DNA of 64,000 nt from an uncultured Clostridia bacterium (GCA_934757855.1 CAKVLR010000002.1:248001-312000), one strand, 5' to 3'. Shown: positions 31,939 to 41,137, numbered from the stretch's first letter. Made by a program: numbers and translations. The notes: a model not told the origin generated them from the letters alone.

Positions 31939-34449
31939 TCATTGACTATATTCACTCAATGGTTTTAATTTATCTGCGTAATTTTTGAGGAAATAATCAG
32001 TCTTTGCAGTTTCAAGCAATTCATCTGTGATATAGATTGTTTGCAATCCTGAAATAGCCGAAAAATTACACAATTCTTGTATATAGTTTTCCCCCTCTAA
32101 ATGGACAAAGCAACTCTCCGACTCCATATACAATCTTGATTCTTTGTCAGCAGGCCAATTCAATACTATCGTGGTTAACTTGCTACAATCTTTGAAAGCA
32201 CTACTAACATAACTAGGTCCAACTGTATTGATGCCACCACTAAAAGTAATTGTTTTTAAATTAGGGCAACTCGTAAACACATCGCCATTGAGATGTACCC
32301 CAGAAACTGGAAAGTTTAGCTCTTCCAAATTTTGGCACAAACGAAATGAACCAGCGTTAATAGTTAGAGGTTCCTCGTTTAGGAAAGTAATTTTACGAAG
32401 ATTGTTAGTTGTATATAAAAATTTTTTTGGTATCGAAGTAACACTAGCGCCAACAACGAGTTCAAATCCCCCAACATCAGCACCTGCATCGATAAAGATA
32501 TAAGGCTCTGTTAAATCACCAACACTAGGTAGATTACTATTGATTGTTAATTTTTTTAAGCCTCGCAAGCCACCAGAAGCCCAATCAACAGAAGTAATAC
32601 TTTCAGGCACACTTATCTCTTCGATTTGAGATTTTGCATCAGGAGCCATTCCCTCGTACAAGGCGCCTAGAGTTTGTACAGGATATGTGACATTGTTAAT
32701 TGTTACATTGCCCAGGATATTAATTGCTCCACCGTTCCCATAATAAATGCTCGATTTTGCAGTATTTGCAGAACAATCAACAATATATAACAAGTCATTC
32801 ACAACTTTCTTTGTTGCTCCAGCGGAATGCACCCAAACTCGAGGTAATGATGCTTTTTGAGAAGCGTTTTCGGCATAGCGACTATACACATAGTAATTAG
32901 TGTTTGCTTGCAGATTTGTTAACTTAGTTTGTGTAGTCCACTTACTCTTTGGAATTGCATTGACATTAGTCCAGACATCTTGTGTAGCATTAGCCTCAGC
33001 CTCTGTAAGGTAAGCATATTCTACTCCACTAATTGACTGCATCTCGATGTAATCGTTTGTACTTTCGCTAAATGAAGTTGTCCACCAATTTTGCGCTTCT
33101 TGTTCCTCTTTATCAAGGGTTGTTGCTGTAATAGATATAATGTCAGATGCTAGTTTTGTGTCCGTTTCAGCGTAACGCGCATAGATTGTGTAATTCGTGT
33201 TATAATCAAGATTGTCAACTACCGCACTCACAGACCAGTTTTGCTTATCTAACGACCACTCAGCGCCAGCAGGTAGGTTAATAACTATACTATTTGTTGT
33301 TACCTCCGAAACGCTTATTTGAGGGGTATTTTGAGGCTCTTTACCAATTGTAATATCTAAGCGCACACTATCACTTGCATAATGCTGACTATCCTCAGCG
33401 TAACGCGCTAAAATAGTTACTGTGGTATTATATGTGAGATTATAAAACACACCACTTGTTTGCCAAGTTACGCCACCGTCAATAGAATATTCGATGCCTG
33501 GATTATCGACAAATGTAACTGAATTACCATTTATAGTGGGTTCAGAGATAATAGGTGCAGACCGTGAGGCTTTGTTTGTTGTAACCGTGATACTTGAATA
33601 ATTACTTGCATAAAATCTATCATTTTCAGCATAGCGAATATAGACTGTGTATTCTGTTCCAGGCGTAAGGTTGTTAAAAATCATATTGCTTTGCCAAGTA
33701 GTACCATTATTAATCGAATATTCACAACCTTCTATTGCTGGCAAAACTATTGTATCAGCCATTACAGACAACTTAGAATCATCTATAACAGGCACATTAG
33801 GTTGAGTATATTTTGGTGTAGTATATTCGATTATTGTTGGCTCGCTAGAATATGAACTTGTTGTTTCAGCGTAACGAGCATAAATTGTGTAGGTGGTGTT
33901 AGGTTGTAAATCACTAAAAGTGGTACCATTTTGCCAGGTTACACCATTATCAATAGAATACTCAATACTACTATCCGAGTTGTTGATAGTAATCCTATCT
34001 GGCTCAATTTGCGCATTGCCTAAATTAGGCGAACCAACCGTACTATATTTGGCAGTTGTAACATCGAGAGTGGTTATTTCGCCAGCAGGAGTTGCACCTA
34101 TCTGCTTGATGCGAACGCTTATGTGATAAGTCGTGCCTGGTTCCAGTCCTACAAATTTACTGCTAGATTGCCATAGTCGCTCATTGAGTGAGTATTCGCC
34201 ATTTTCGATTTGCTCAATTATAATCTCAGTTGCTCGTATCTGTGTTTTTTTCGCATCAATTTGAGGCGCTTTTGGAGGTGTAAGACTCACATTAGTGTTG
34301 ACACCAAAAGCAGAATTGATAGTATCACGAAAATCAGGACTTACACCATAAGCAATTCCAACACTTGAAGCAGTTACGCCTAAAGCTATAGCACCTGCAA
34401 GCACAATTTTGGCTTTGCTAGCTTTTTTATTTTTTATTTTCTTTGACAT
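31939..34449 (-). CDS. Membrane-anchored surface protein, FN3-like repeats plus leucine-rich repeats
   Basis: 836 residues. Lys-rich N-terminus and one membrane helix (about 15-34, IVLAGAIALGVTASSVGIAY), then about six tandem repeats of 70-85 residues (about 55-540) with the consensus YSIDNG-TW then F-x-x-L-x-PNTTYTIYARYAE, which resembles fibronectin-III-type adhesin modules. The last 240 residues form a BspA-like leucine-rich domain (LKKLTINSNLPSV, LRKITFLNEEP, NLKTITFSGG). No sortase signal. The repeats suggest binding of glycan or protein on a target cell. AGGAGATAGC lies before the ATG. It is the largest element gene. Confidence 0.78.
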   Translation of the reverse strand: MSKKIKNKKASKAKIVLAGAIALGVTASSVGIAYGVSPDFRDTINSAFGVNTNVSLTPPKAPQIDAKKTQIRATEIIIEQIENGEYSLNERLWQSSSKFVGLEPGTTYHISVRIKQIGATPAGEITTLDVTTAKYSTVGSPNLGNAQIEPDRITINNSDSSIEYSIDNGVTWQNGTTFSDLQPNTTYTIYARYAETTSSYSSEPTIIEYTTPKYTQPNVPVIDDSKLSVMADTIVLPAIEGCEYSINNGTTWQSNMIFNNLTPGTEYTVYIRYAENDRFYASNYSSITVTTNKASRSAPIISEPTINGNSVTFVDNPGIEYSIDGGVTWQTSGVFYNLTYNTTVTILARYAEDSQHYASDSVRLDITIGKEPQNTPQISVSEVTTNSIVINLPAGAEWSLDKQNWSVSAVVDNLDYNTNYTIYARYAETDTKLASDIISITATTLDKEEQEAQNWWTTSFSESTNDYIEMQSISGVEYAYLTEAEANATQDVWTNVNAIPKSKWTTQTKLTNLQANTNYYVYSRYAENASQKASLPRVWVHSAGATKKVVNDLLYIVDCSANTAKSSIYYGNGGAINILGNVTINNVTYPVQTLGALYEGMAPDAKSQIEEISVPESITSVDWASGGLRGLKKLTINSNLPSVGDLTEPYIFIDAGADVGGFELVVGASVTSIPKKFLYTTNNLRKITFLNEEPLTINAGSFRLCQNLEELNFPVSGVHLNGDVFTSCPNLKTITFSGGINTVGPSYVSSAFKDCSKLTTIVLNWPADKESRLYMESESCFVHLEGENYIQELCNFSAISGLQTIYITDELLETAKTDYFLKNYADKLKPLSEYSQ

Positions 34450-34469
34450 ACGCTATCTCCTGTATAATA

Positions 34470-36296
34470 TTAATTTTCAGTTTTGAGGTAATCACGAATT
34501 TCTTGCCACATAATTTGTTCAAGGCAAGCATCAAGGCAAGATTGTTGCATATATATAGCCTCAAATACTGGACAATTATAGATTATTGAATACGCCCAAT
34601 CTGGTTGCGTAGGTGGCAACTCTGATTGCAGTGTAATATTTTTTAGTAATGCATTATTTGCAAAAGCGCAACTACCAAGTTCAGTAATTGATTTTGGTAA
34701 AATAAGTGTAGTTAATTTGGTGTTGCTAAATGTTCCAGAACCGATAGATGTAATATTTTCAGGCATATAAATGGACTCTAAGCCACTATCAGCAAATACT
34801 CTATCAGCAAGAGTGTCAATGAGTGGCGGTATATTAATGGTCTTTAATTTTTTACACCCTACAAATGCAGATTTACCTAAGATTGTTAAACTTTGTGGCA
34901 ACAAAATGTCAGAAAGATTGTCGCAATAATTAAAGGTATAGTTACCAATGTTTGTCAGGTTTTGCGATAATCTGATAGAATTCAAATTTCGACAAAAGCC
35001 AAAAGCATATTCACCACTAAACGATGTGACACTATCAGGTAACCAAACGCTTAGTAGTTGCGAGCACTCATAAAAAGACATATCGCCGATTGTTGTAACA
35101 CTGTCATCAATAATTAATTTCCCTACAAGTTGCTCCTTATTTGTTGCTGAAATTGTTGAATCTTGAACGGTTATATAATTGTTGTCAAGTAGTTCTTGCC
35201 ACGAATAAACTAATTCATCATTAGAATTATACAAACCAGCAGATGATACAATAGCATCTTCCGTAAGAGTTCTAACTTCGATGCTTATGTAACCAGAAGC
35301 ATAATAACTATCTGATTCTTTGTACCTTGCGCATATTGTGTAAGTGGTGTTAGGCTGTAAACCACTAAAAGTGTTACTGTCCTGCCATTGTGAGGTGTTG
35401 TTAATCGCATACTCACCACCTGTTAATTCATAGACAGTAATACTAGTGCTTGTAACCTCACTAGTACCTATCGTTTTAGGTGCTTTTTGAGTTAACTTGC
35501 GCGTTGTACCTACAACGGTTACACACTCAGATGCATAATAGAGTGAAGTTTCTTTGTAGCGCACAAGAATTGTGTAGGTTGTGTTAGGTTGTAAATTTGT
35601 GATGTGATTAGATACTAGCCAAGTCGCACCATTGTCAATAGAGTACTCAGCATTTTCGAAGTAGGTCACAGATATCGTGTCGCTTGTTGAAGCGTATGCC
35701 TTTGCATTTTGAGGCTCTGGTTGAGTTCTTTTACTCGTATTTTGGCTTACATTGTATTGAGCATCAATTATACGAATATGCAAACCATTGAATTTGATAT
35801 ACTCTAAAAACTTTGACTGTGATTGTTTATCGTTTCGATTTTCCAAACATATATCAACACTAGACTGATAAAATTTAAACGACAAATCTAAAACAGTTTG
35901 GTGGGTTTGCGCACCCGCAATGTCATAATAGTTGATTAAATTTTGCGCAATCAAAGTTCCAGCATTTGAGTTCTCATAATTACTAGGTTTGTTGTTCACA
36001 AGCACATTATATTTATTTTTAGTCCCATCAAATGGAATAGATTTGTTGATTGAAATTTCATACTTATACCCAGAATTTTCTTGATAAAAAACCGCATTAC
36101 TTAAATCACAATCAAACACATTGAAATCTGCGTACAAATCTTTTGTTGTAATGGTACCAAAATTTTGAGATTGTTGATGTTTGTGTTTATAGACTTTTAT
36201 CCCACAATACACCCCACCTATAACAAGAGCAAATGAACAAATTACGAGCAAAAATATCATAAGATACTTAAATAGATTTTTTGAAAAACCAATCAT
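34470..36296 (-). CDS. Membrane-anchored surface protein, FN3-like plus BspA leucine-rich repeats
   Basis: 608 residues. An N-terminal membrane helix (about 8-32, LFKYLMIFLLVICSFALVIGG) leads to a unique region (about 45-195), two FN3-like repeats of the same family (YSIDNGATWLVSN and YAINNTSQWQDSN modules, about 200-345) and a C-terminal BspA-type leucine-rich array (about 385-580: SVTSFSGEYAFGFCRNLNSI, SLTILGKSAFVGCKKLKTI, ITSIGSGTFSNTKLTTL). The ATG overlaps the upstream stop by four bases. Same likely role as the neighbour. The two share repeats but have different unique regions, which suggests diversification of a binding protein. Confidence 0.78.
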   Translation of the reverse strand: MIGFSKNLFKYLMIFLLVICSFALVIGGVYCGIKVYKHKHQQSQNFGTITTKDLYADFNVFDCDLSNAVFYQENSGYKYEISINKSIPFDGTKNKYNVLVNNKPSNYENSNAGTLIAQNLINYYDIAGAQTHQTVLDLSFKFYQSSVDICLENRNDKQSQSKFLEYIKFNGLHIRIIDAQYNVSQNTSKRTQPEPQNAKAYASTSDTISVTYFENAEYSIDNGATWLVSNHITNLQPNTTYTILVRYKETSLYYASECVTVVGTTRKLTQKAPKTIGTSEVTSTSITVYELTGGEYAINNTSQWQDSNTFSGLQPNTTYTICARYKESDSYYASGYISIEVRTLTEDAIVSSAGLYNSNDELVYSWQELLDNNYITVQDSTISATNKEQLVGKLIIDDSVTTIGDMSFYECSQLLSVWLPDSVTSFSGEYAFGFCRNLNSIRLSQNLTNIGNYTFNYCDNLSDILLPQSLTILGKSAFVGCKKLKTINIPPLIDTLADRVFADSGLESIYMPENITSIGSGTFSNTKLTTLILPKSITELGSCAFANNALLKNITLQSELPPTQPDWAYSIIYNCPVFEAIYMQQSCLDACLEQIMWQEIRDYLKTEN

Positions 36297-37555
36297 TTCA
36301 ACACCTCCAAAGTTACATTCTCATCAGTGTCTATCTCACAAGGTGCCGAATAATAGGAAAATGTTACAGGCTCATTCGAGAACACATAAATTTGAGCAAT
36401 TTTCAATTCGCCAAAAGCATTACGAGCAAAACCTCTCGCACTTGTTCGAGCTAAATCAATCTTGATTGAGATGTCAATGTTATCAAAAGCAAAAAAGTAA
36501 TTGAGAGCAGATTGTTTTATGTGTAGCAGTCCATTATCAATGTCGAAATTAGACTCATCAAGAACTATGCATTGATGCGCAGTCCAGTAATCACTAGGTT
36601 GAACGCCTGTGTAATTCCAGTTGGAGTCACCCTTCACAATACCAAACAAAGACTGAGATTTGTCTATTAGTCCGTTCTCGCTCTTGTTCACCAAAATGTT
36701 CATATACAAGTGTTGTTCATCAGTTTCGGGGCGGTGGAATTTGAGGTCATCAGTCGAGAAGTACTCAAAAACAAAATAATCTGAGAGGTCAAACATTAGT
36801 ACTTGTTTGCCGTATTTCAACGAACTCACACAGTCATATATGTCACGCATAAATTTGTTAATATCCATTCGGTAATACGAGTTACCAAAAGGGTGTTCGT
36901 TAAGCGTTATTGCTTCTTTATCTTGCACAACTCTGCCGAGTTGCCCTGCACCAAAATCAATTATCCACTTGTCTTTGTAGTCAAGGTTATTGATAGCAGA
37001 ATAACTTGTACCACTCGTAGTGTTGTAATAATACGCATTTGCTGGTTGGGTGCAATACTTGAAATCCCCCAAAAGTAGTGCTGGTTGCTGATAACGCACG
37101 AGCTCAAACTGCACTGTCTCAATCATCTGCATACCACTTGAATAAAGAACCTTAAACAGGTCGCTATACAACTTGTCTGTATCTAACTTGCCACTTGTTG
37201 TTGCGTTATCTTTTGCATTTTGCACGCCAGAATCAGTCGTTGGAATAAGTGTATCAGTGTAATAGTTCCAACGATACTCCAACGCTAGCACGCCATTCTT
37301 TTTGCTATTGTCAAAGTAGTTAACCTCAATCGCATAGGTCTGTTCAGGAGCGTACGAGAGGCTGTCCACATAACCAGTAGCGCTGGTACTAGGAGGAGTA
37401 CTTTTGAAGTAGTAGATTGCGTAAGCGATTGAGAAAATAGATGCAAGCAACAACACAAACATAACGACAAGCACAAAAGACAGCGTGCGATGTGCTGTCT
37501 GCGATTTTGCATACGATTGTCTATTCTGTGTAGGTCTGCGCCTCTTTTTTGCCAT
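36293..37555 (-). CDS. Membrane-anchored late protein, unique extracellular domain
   Basis: 420 residues. Very basic start (MAKKRRRPTQNRQS), one membrane helix (about 24-50, TLSFVLVVMFVLLLASIFSIAYAIYYF) and a large Tyr/Asp/Asn-rich external domain of about 370 residues with no recognised family. The start at 37555 is chosen because GGAGGTGCGTA sits just before it and because it overlaps the 40-residue peptide stop by one base (TAATG). An in-frame ATG 33 bases earlier has no ribosome site. It could be a minor coat or adsorption protein; inference only. Confidence 0.72.
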   Translation of the reverse strand: MAKKRRRPTQNRQSYAKSQTAHRTLSFVLVVMFVLLLASIFSIAYAIYYFKSTPPSTSATGYVDSLSYAPEQTYAIEVNYFDNSKKNGVLALEYRWNYYTDTLIPTTDSGVQNAKDNATTSGKLDTDKLYSDLFKVLYSSGMQMIETVQFELVRYQQPALLLGDFKYCTQPANAYYYNTTSGTSYSAINNLDYKDKWIIDFGAGQLGRVVQDKEAITLNEHPFGNSYYRMDINKFMRDIYDCVSSLKYGKQVLMFDLSDYFVFEYFSTDDLKFHRPETDEQHLYMNILVNKSENGLIDKSQSLFGIVKGDSNWNYTGVQPSDYWTAHQCIVLDESNFDIDNGLLHIKQSALNYFFAFDNIDISIKIDLARTSARGFARNAFGELKIAQIYVFSNEPVTFSYYSAPCEIDTDENVTLEVLK

Positions 37556-37677
37556 TACGCACCTCCGCCTAAGATGTGAATCACCCATTCACGAGCAGGT
37601 GCTGATACAGCACAAGTAACAATCACACCAGCGCAAGCGCACAACGCACCAGTCAAAAATGAAATAATACCTCGCAT
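37555..37677 (-). CDS. 40-residue membrane peptide, first gene of the late operon
   Basis: The peptide MRGIISFLTGALCACAGVIV then TCAVSAPAREWVIHILGGGA has one hydrophobic helix (about 4-26) and a short amphipathic tail. CGAGGAGTGACT is an excellent ribosome site before the ATG at 37677. It is immediately upstream of, and translationally linked to, the anchored late gene. Filamentous phages encode a small hydrophobic major coat in this kind of position, but typical coats have a signal peptide and a basic C-terminus that are not clear here. Alternatives: holin-like or lysis-related peptide. Confidence 0.6.
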   Translation of the reverse strand: MRGIISFLTGALCACAGVIVTCAVSAPAREWVIHILGGGA

Positions 37678-37900
37678 AGTCACTCCTCGAAAAATTATAA
37701 TTTTGTAGGGCTTGCTGGGTACGAGCCAACGATGCCCCATAATAACAGCCTCGGGCAAGGCTGTCTTGCGATTTGGTCGCGTTCCAAAAATAGGAGGTGG
37801 AAAAAATAACGCAACACAAAAAGTGCATCTACTATTGCACGAAAAAGAGTATATCATACACCCCCTTAACAAGTTTTTTCGTTTTCGAACATATCTTCTA
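37678..37900 (-). promoter_or_regulatory. Leader of the late operon with hairpins
   Basis: No gene. On the minus strand it contains a TATACT-like -10 candidate near 37850, the hairpin ACAGCCT/AGGCTGT around TGCCCG (about 37748-37767) and a second with GGCT/AGCC arms (about 37710-37728). The -35 match is poor. Hairpins of this kind could be late control elements or, in a filamentous-phage model, a packaging signal. Confidence 0.35.
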
Positions 37901-37925
37901 TGAAAAATACCCCCGTAGGGGGTAT
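37901..37925 (-). terminator. Terminator of the early operon
   Basis: ATACCCCC and GGGGGTAT pair around a three-base loop (37907-37925); on the minus strand TTTTTC follows. It separates early replication genes from late genes. Confidence 0.7.
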
Positions 37926-37951
37926 ATCAACAAAAGTGTTGCACGCTTGCA

Positions 37952-38137
37952 TCAGGTAAAAACTTTTGAGTAAGTGCAATTATTGCGATAATCGACAAAG
38001 TGATATGTCAAATAATAACGCATCATCACTATTGAACAATTTGCCCATAAAGCAAGTTCTTCGATTGTGTCACAACACACAAGTATCCACTCGTACTTAT
38101 CGGCGCTTCTGGCTGTATATATTACCTCTTTTTTCAT
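37952..38137 (-). CDS. Element-borne small protein, 61 residues
   Basis: Not recognised. Reads MKKEVIYTARSADKYEWILV and then CCDTIEELALWANCSIVMMR with a Tyr-rich C-terminus. Taken as real because AGGAGGTAGTC precedes the ATG and the gene lies 3 bases after the upstream XRE gene stop in the same direction. Possibly a small regulator or anti-repressor of the early operon. Confidence 0.6.
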   Translation of the reverse strand: MKKEVIYTARSADKYEWILVCCDTIEELALWANCSIVMMRYYLTYHFVDYRNNCTYSKVFT

Positions 38138-38140
38138 TGA

Positions 38141-38338
38141 CTACCTCCTAACTATGTCAAAAAAATCAATATCTAAGACAGCAAGTATCTCCGCCAACTG
38201 CTCGACCTGTGGCTCACTTAACATAGCCTCCCAACGATAAACAGTTGAACGGTTTGTATGCAATTTTCGCGCAAATTCACTTTGTGACATACGCAACTTT
38301 TTGCGCTTGCGCCGAATAATATCACCACGAACTTTCAC
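38141..38338 (-). CDS. Small XRE-family helix-turn-helix protein
   Basis: 65 residues, a single helix-turn-helix with MSQSEFARKLHTNRSTVYRWE as the recognition helix region (about 17-37). A third DNA-binding regulator in the element, between dnaB and the late terminator, so it may control the early-to-late switch. Confidence 0.82.
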   Translation of the reverse strand: MKVRGDIIRRKRKKLRMSQSEFARKLHTNRSTVYRWEAMLSEPQVEQLAEILAVLDIDFFDIVRR

Positions 38339-38357
38339 TATTTTCTCCTAATTTTTG

Positions 38358-39713
38358 TTAAAACGGCAACTCTGTATTTGCTGGTAACTCGGTTAGTTGT
38401 ACTTGCTCAGTTTTCTGCGTGGGTGCTTTGTCTTGTTCCGTGAATTTATATATTTCACCACGGTAACGCATATGTACTGCGCGCAATGGACCTCTACGAA
38501 ATTTGCCGATAATGAGGTCTATGTTTTTCGTTTCGGCAGTGCGGTCGCTGGTGTTGTGCAAGAACATAATAATGTCTGCGTTATTCTCAATTTCGCCAGA
38601 TTCGCGCAAGTCTGAGAGAGTTGGTGTGCGTTCTTCGGTGTCCAGCGCTCGGTTTAACTGACACAGCGCAAGCACTGGTACTTGCAATTTGCGAGCCATT
38701 GCTTTGAGGTCCCTCGCAATGTCCCCAACATCTAAGAATCGGTTGCCACTGCGCTTTGCTGGGCGCACAAACTGCAAATAGTCCACAACCACCAAACTCA
38801 GCCCATTTTTGCGCTTAAACTGGCGTGCCTTTGTGGTCATCGCTTGCACTGTGTTGTCTGTTGTGTCATCAATACAGATTGAGCCAGACTTCAATGTTTC
38901 GCCCGCTTGTGCTAGCAACTGCTTTCGCGTTGTGCTTAGATTTTCGGGTTCGCGCAGTGCAGTGTTTGGTACACAAGATATTAGACTTAGCAAGCGCTCG
39001 GCGATTTGATTTTGTGGCATTTCAAGGCTAAAAAATAGGCAAGGTTGCCCTAAATTATTCCCAACAAAATTCAAGACATTCAGCGCAAAAGCAGTCTTAC
39101 CAGTACCAGCACGCGCGCCTACGATAACCAACTCACCCGCTTGCAAGCCAAAAAGTACACTGTCTAACACTGGAAAGCCCAACCGCAAACCTTGCATTTT
39201 TTTGCCCGTTTGTAGGTTTGAGAGTACTTCTTGTGTAGCGTTGCCAATAGGCTCCACCTCTTTATTGCTGGCAAGTTCGATGTTGTCTAACTCGTTTGCG
39301 AGTTGTTGCAAGACCTCCTGAGTGTTGCACAAGTCTGCTGTGTCTTTGCTCGCTTGCTGTGCGATTTTTTCTATTTTGCGCTTCAATGAATAATCGCGGA
39401 CAATGTCTATGTATTGCTGATAGTTTGTGGCACTAGGCAACGCATTTTGCAATTCAAGTAGAATTTGGAGGTAGTTCGTTTTGTCCTCAGGCTTTTTTAT
39501 TCTTTCGATAGCCTCAGCCACTGTAATGTAATCAATGTTGGAGCCTCTCGCAAATAACAAGTGCATAGCAACAAAAATTGTGTGGTACTCTTTCACGAAA
39601 AAATCATCTGCATTAACTTTTGAGAAAACATCTTCCCAGATTTCGCTAGTTGTAATGATAATCACAGCAAGCACGCTTCGCTCAGCATCAGCGTTGTAGA
39701 GTTTAGTTGACAT
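38358..39713 (-). CDS. dnaB: DnaB-like replicative helicase of the element
   Basis: 451 residues. N-terminal helical domain (1-150), linker, then the RecA-like helicase core with Walker A GARAGTGKTAFALN (about 203-216), Walker B LSLVVVDYLQFVRP, the Q-loop LCQLNRALD and the C-terminal arginine/GRGG-like FRRGPLRAVHMRYRGEIYKF. Full length compared with about 440-470 for DnaB. Its start overlaps the DUF6291 gene by 11 bases and GAGGTGAAAT precedes the ATG. It would load at an element origin and support theta-type replication. Confidence 0.94.
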   Translation of the reverse strand: MSTKLYNADAERSVLAVIIITTSEIWEDVFSKVNADDFFVKEYHTIFVAMHLLFARGSNIDYITVAEAIERIKKPEDKTNYLQILLELQNALPSATNYQQYIDIVRDYSLKRKIEKIAQQASKDTADLCNTQEVLQQLANELDNIELASNKEVEPIGNATQEVLSNLQTGKKMQGLRLGFPVLDSVLFGLQAGELVIVGARAGTGKTAFALNVLNFVGNNLGQPCLFFSLEMPQNQIAERLLSLISCVPNTALREPENLSTTRKQLLAQAGETLKSGSICIDDTTDNTVQAMTTKARQFKRKNGLSLVVVDYLQFVRPAKRSGNRFLDVGDIARDLKAMARKLQVPVLALCQLNRALDTEERTPTLSDLRESGEIENNADIIMFLHNTSDRTAETKNIDLIIGKFRRGPLRAVHMRYRGEIYKFTEQDKAPTQKTEQVQLTELPANTELPF

Positions 39714-40413
39714 ATTTCACCTCATCAGTTTTTGAGGCGTTTTCCTTTTTTAGCGGGTACAAGTCCGTTAAGTTATTGCGAATTGAATTGTTAAGCACCT
39801 TGATTGCTTCTTCTTTGTTTGTTGCTAACTCGCGCAACTGTGCAACTAGCGCCTCAAAAGTTTCAACGGTTGTAACTTCTTTGTTGTTTCGCAAATTTGC
39901 ACGCATAGCCAGAAAATCTGCAAACTTACTCGCCACCTCTTTATCTGCAAAATTTTCGGCTAATAACTGTTCTTGATTGTAGCGTTCGCTTTTTTCTTTT
40001 GTATATATATTTTCTTTTTTGTCATTATCAGTATCATTATCATATAGGGCAGCGTTCGCTACCGTTCGGCACCGTTCGCTAGCGTTCGGTAGCGTTTGGT
40101 AGCGTTCGGTAGCGTTCGCTACACTGTTTCGAGCCTTCGCTTGTCCACCAAGTCTTGCATTTTCTCTATTTCTCGCACACTTTTCGTTATAATCTTCTTC
40201 GTGATATGACATAGACCTCTTGATTGCTATCCAAGCCATTGCTGTGTCTTTGTCCATTGCTTTTTCTGTGTGTGTTAGTTTTTCGGTGTCTTTTTTTGCA
40301 AACGCAAACATTGCATTAATTAACTTGACTTTTTCTGTTGGCTTTGTTAGCGTGTCGAAAAAATCTTGCCAGTCGTACGACACAATGAATGTGTTTCTAC
40401 CTTTATTTTTCAC
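39703..40413 (-). CDS. DUF6291 phage replication-initiator-like protein
   Basis: 236 residues from GTG at 40413 with AAGGAGG upstream. N-terminal DUF6291 (about 8-105: SYDWQDFFDTLTKPTEKVKLINAMFAFAKK; MAWIAIKRSMSYHEEDY). The middle (about 98-125) is a low-complexity stretch encoded by seven 10-base repeats. The C-terminal part is helical (NNKEVTTVETFEALVAQL). Pairing with dnaB just downstream mirrors initiator-helicase gene pairs such as lambda O-P. Confidence 0.82.
   Translation of the reverse strand: MKNKGRNTFIVSYDWQDFFDTLTKPTEKVKLINAMFAFAKKDTEKLTHTEKAMDKDTAMAWIAIKRSMSYHEEDYNEKCARNRENARLGGQAKARNSVANATERYQTLPNASERCRTVANAALYDNDTDNDKKENIYTKEKSERYNQEQLLAENFADKEVASKFADFLAMRANLRNNKEVTTVETFEALVAQLRELATNKEEAIKVLNNSIRNNLTDLYPLKKENASKTDEVKYVN
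40051..40120. repeat. Seven tandem 10-base repeats, iteron-like
   Basis: Units: AGCGTTCGCT, ACCGTTCGGC, ACCGTTCGCT, AGCGTTCGGT, AGCGTTTGGT, AGCGTTCGGT, AGCGTTCGCT, in perfect 10-base register. An AT-rich block (about 40000-40045, with ATTATCAGTATCATTATC) adjoins. The repeat lies inside the DUF6291 gene. This is the arrangement of iteron-type origins located in an initiator gene. Confidence 0.7.
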
Positions 40414-40416
40414 CTT

Positions 40417-40836
40417 CTATCCTCCTTGTTTTGTGTTTTCGAGTTCAATTATTTGCAACTGATTTTGTAATTGCTCGTATGCCATTTTCACGAACTCTTG
40501 CAAATTTTTGTAACCACACTTTTTTAGATTCGATTGTGTGAGTTGTGAAAATTCGCCTCTATTGAGCGCCACGGTCAGTTTATAGGTACTTATACTGCTT
40601 TTGCGCTTTTTGTGAGTTGCAACTTGCGTTTTTGGGGTTGCAACTTTGGGAAATTCTAGTTTTTGCGGTGTTGTTTGTAGATTTTGGCAAATTGTGTCTA
40701 AATCTCGTTCGTTTGGGAGGCAACAGCCTTTTTCAAATTTACAAATCATATATTTGTCTGTATTAATCAATTCACCGAGTTGAGTTTGTGTTAGTCCCGC
40801 CTGTACTCGCGCTTCTTTTAGTTTTTTTGCAAACAT
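40417..40836 (-). CDS. XRE-type helix-turn-helix protein with C-terminal extension
   Basis: 139 residues from the ATG at 40836, preceded by CGAGGTGTGAT. N-terminal HTH (KKLKEARVQAGLTQTQLGEL then YMICKFEKGCCLPNE) and a C-terminal part (SISTYKLTVALNRGEFSQLTQSNLKKCGYKNLQEFVKMAYEQL) of unknown fold. One base separates it from the DUF3846 stop. Fourth regulator of the element. Confidence 0.82.
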   Translation of the reverse strand: MFAKKLKEARVQAGLTQTQLGELINTDKYMICKFEKGCCLPNERDLDTICQNLQTTPQKLEFPKVATPKTQVATHKKRKSSISTYKLTVALNRGEFSQLTQSNLKKCGYKNLQEFVKMAYEQLQNQLQIIELENTKQGG

Positions 40837-40837
40837 A

Positions 40838-41137
40838 TCACACCTCGAACGCTTCGCAAAAATTTGTAACAATTTCTATTTGTTCATCATTGAGACTCTT
40901 TAATTCTTCACCCTCAACGCCAGCAAAAATCACGGTACCAACTAGTATGTCCAACCCGTATTTAAGATTAGGCTCGTAGCCTCTTAACTTGCCCTCGTCA
41001 TCACAAATTACAACAATTTTTGGTGCAAGTTGCACTACCTCAATATGCCCACCAACAATTCGTTGCAGTTCACTTAATTTGTTTTCAATTTCAACAATTA
41101 GCGGTTTTTCGTTGGGCTTTTTTGTTACTACTATCAT
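40838..41137 (-). CDS. DUF3846 protein
   Basis: 99 residues. ELQRIVGGHIEVVQLAPKIVVICDDEGKLRGYEPNLKYG is the DUF3846 core, frequently found in conjugative elements and phages of Bacillota; function unknown. The ATG overlaps the preceding stop by four bases. Confidence 0.8.
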   Translation of the reverse strand: MIVVTKKPNEKPLIVEIENKLSELQRIVGGHIEVVQLAPKIVVICDDEGKLRGYEPNLKYGLDILVGTVIFAGVEGEELKSLNDEQIEIVTNFCEAFEV

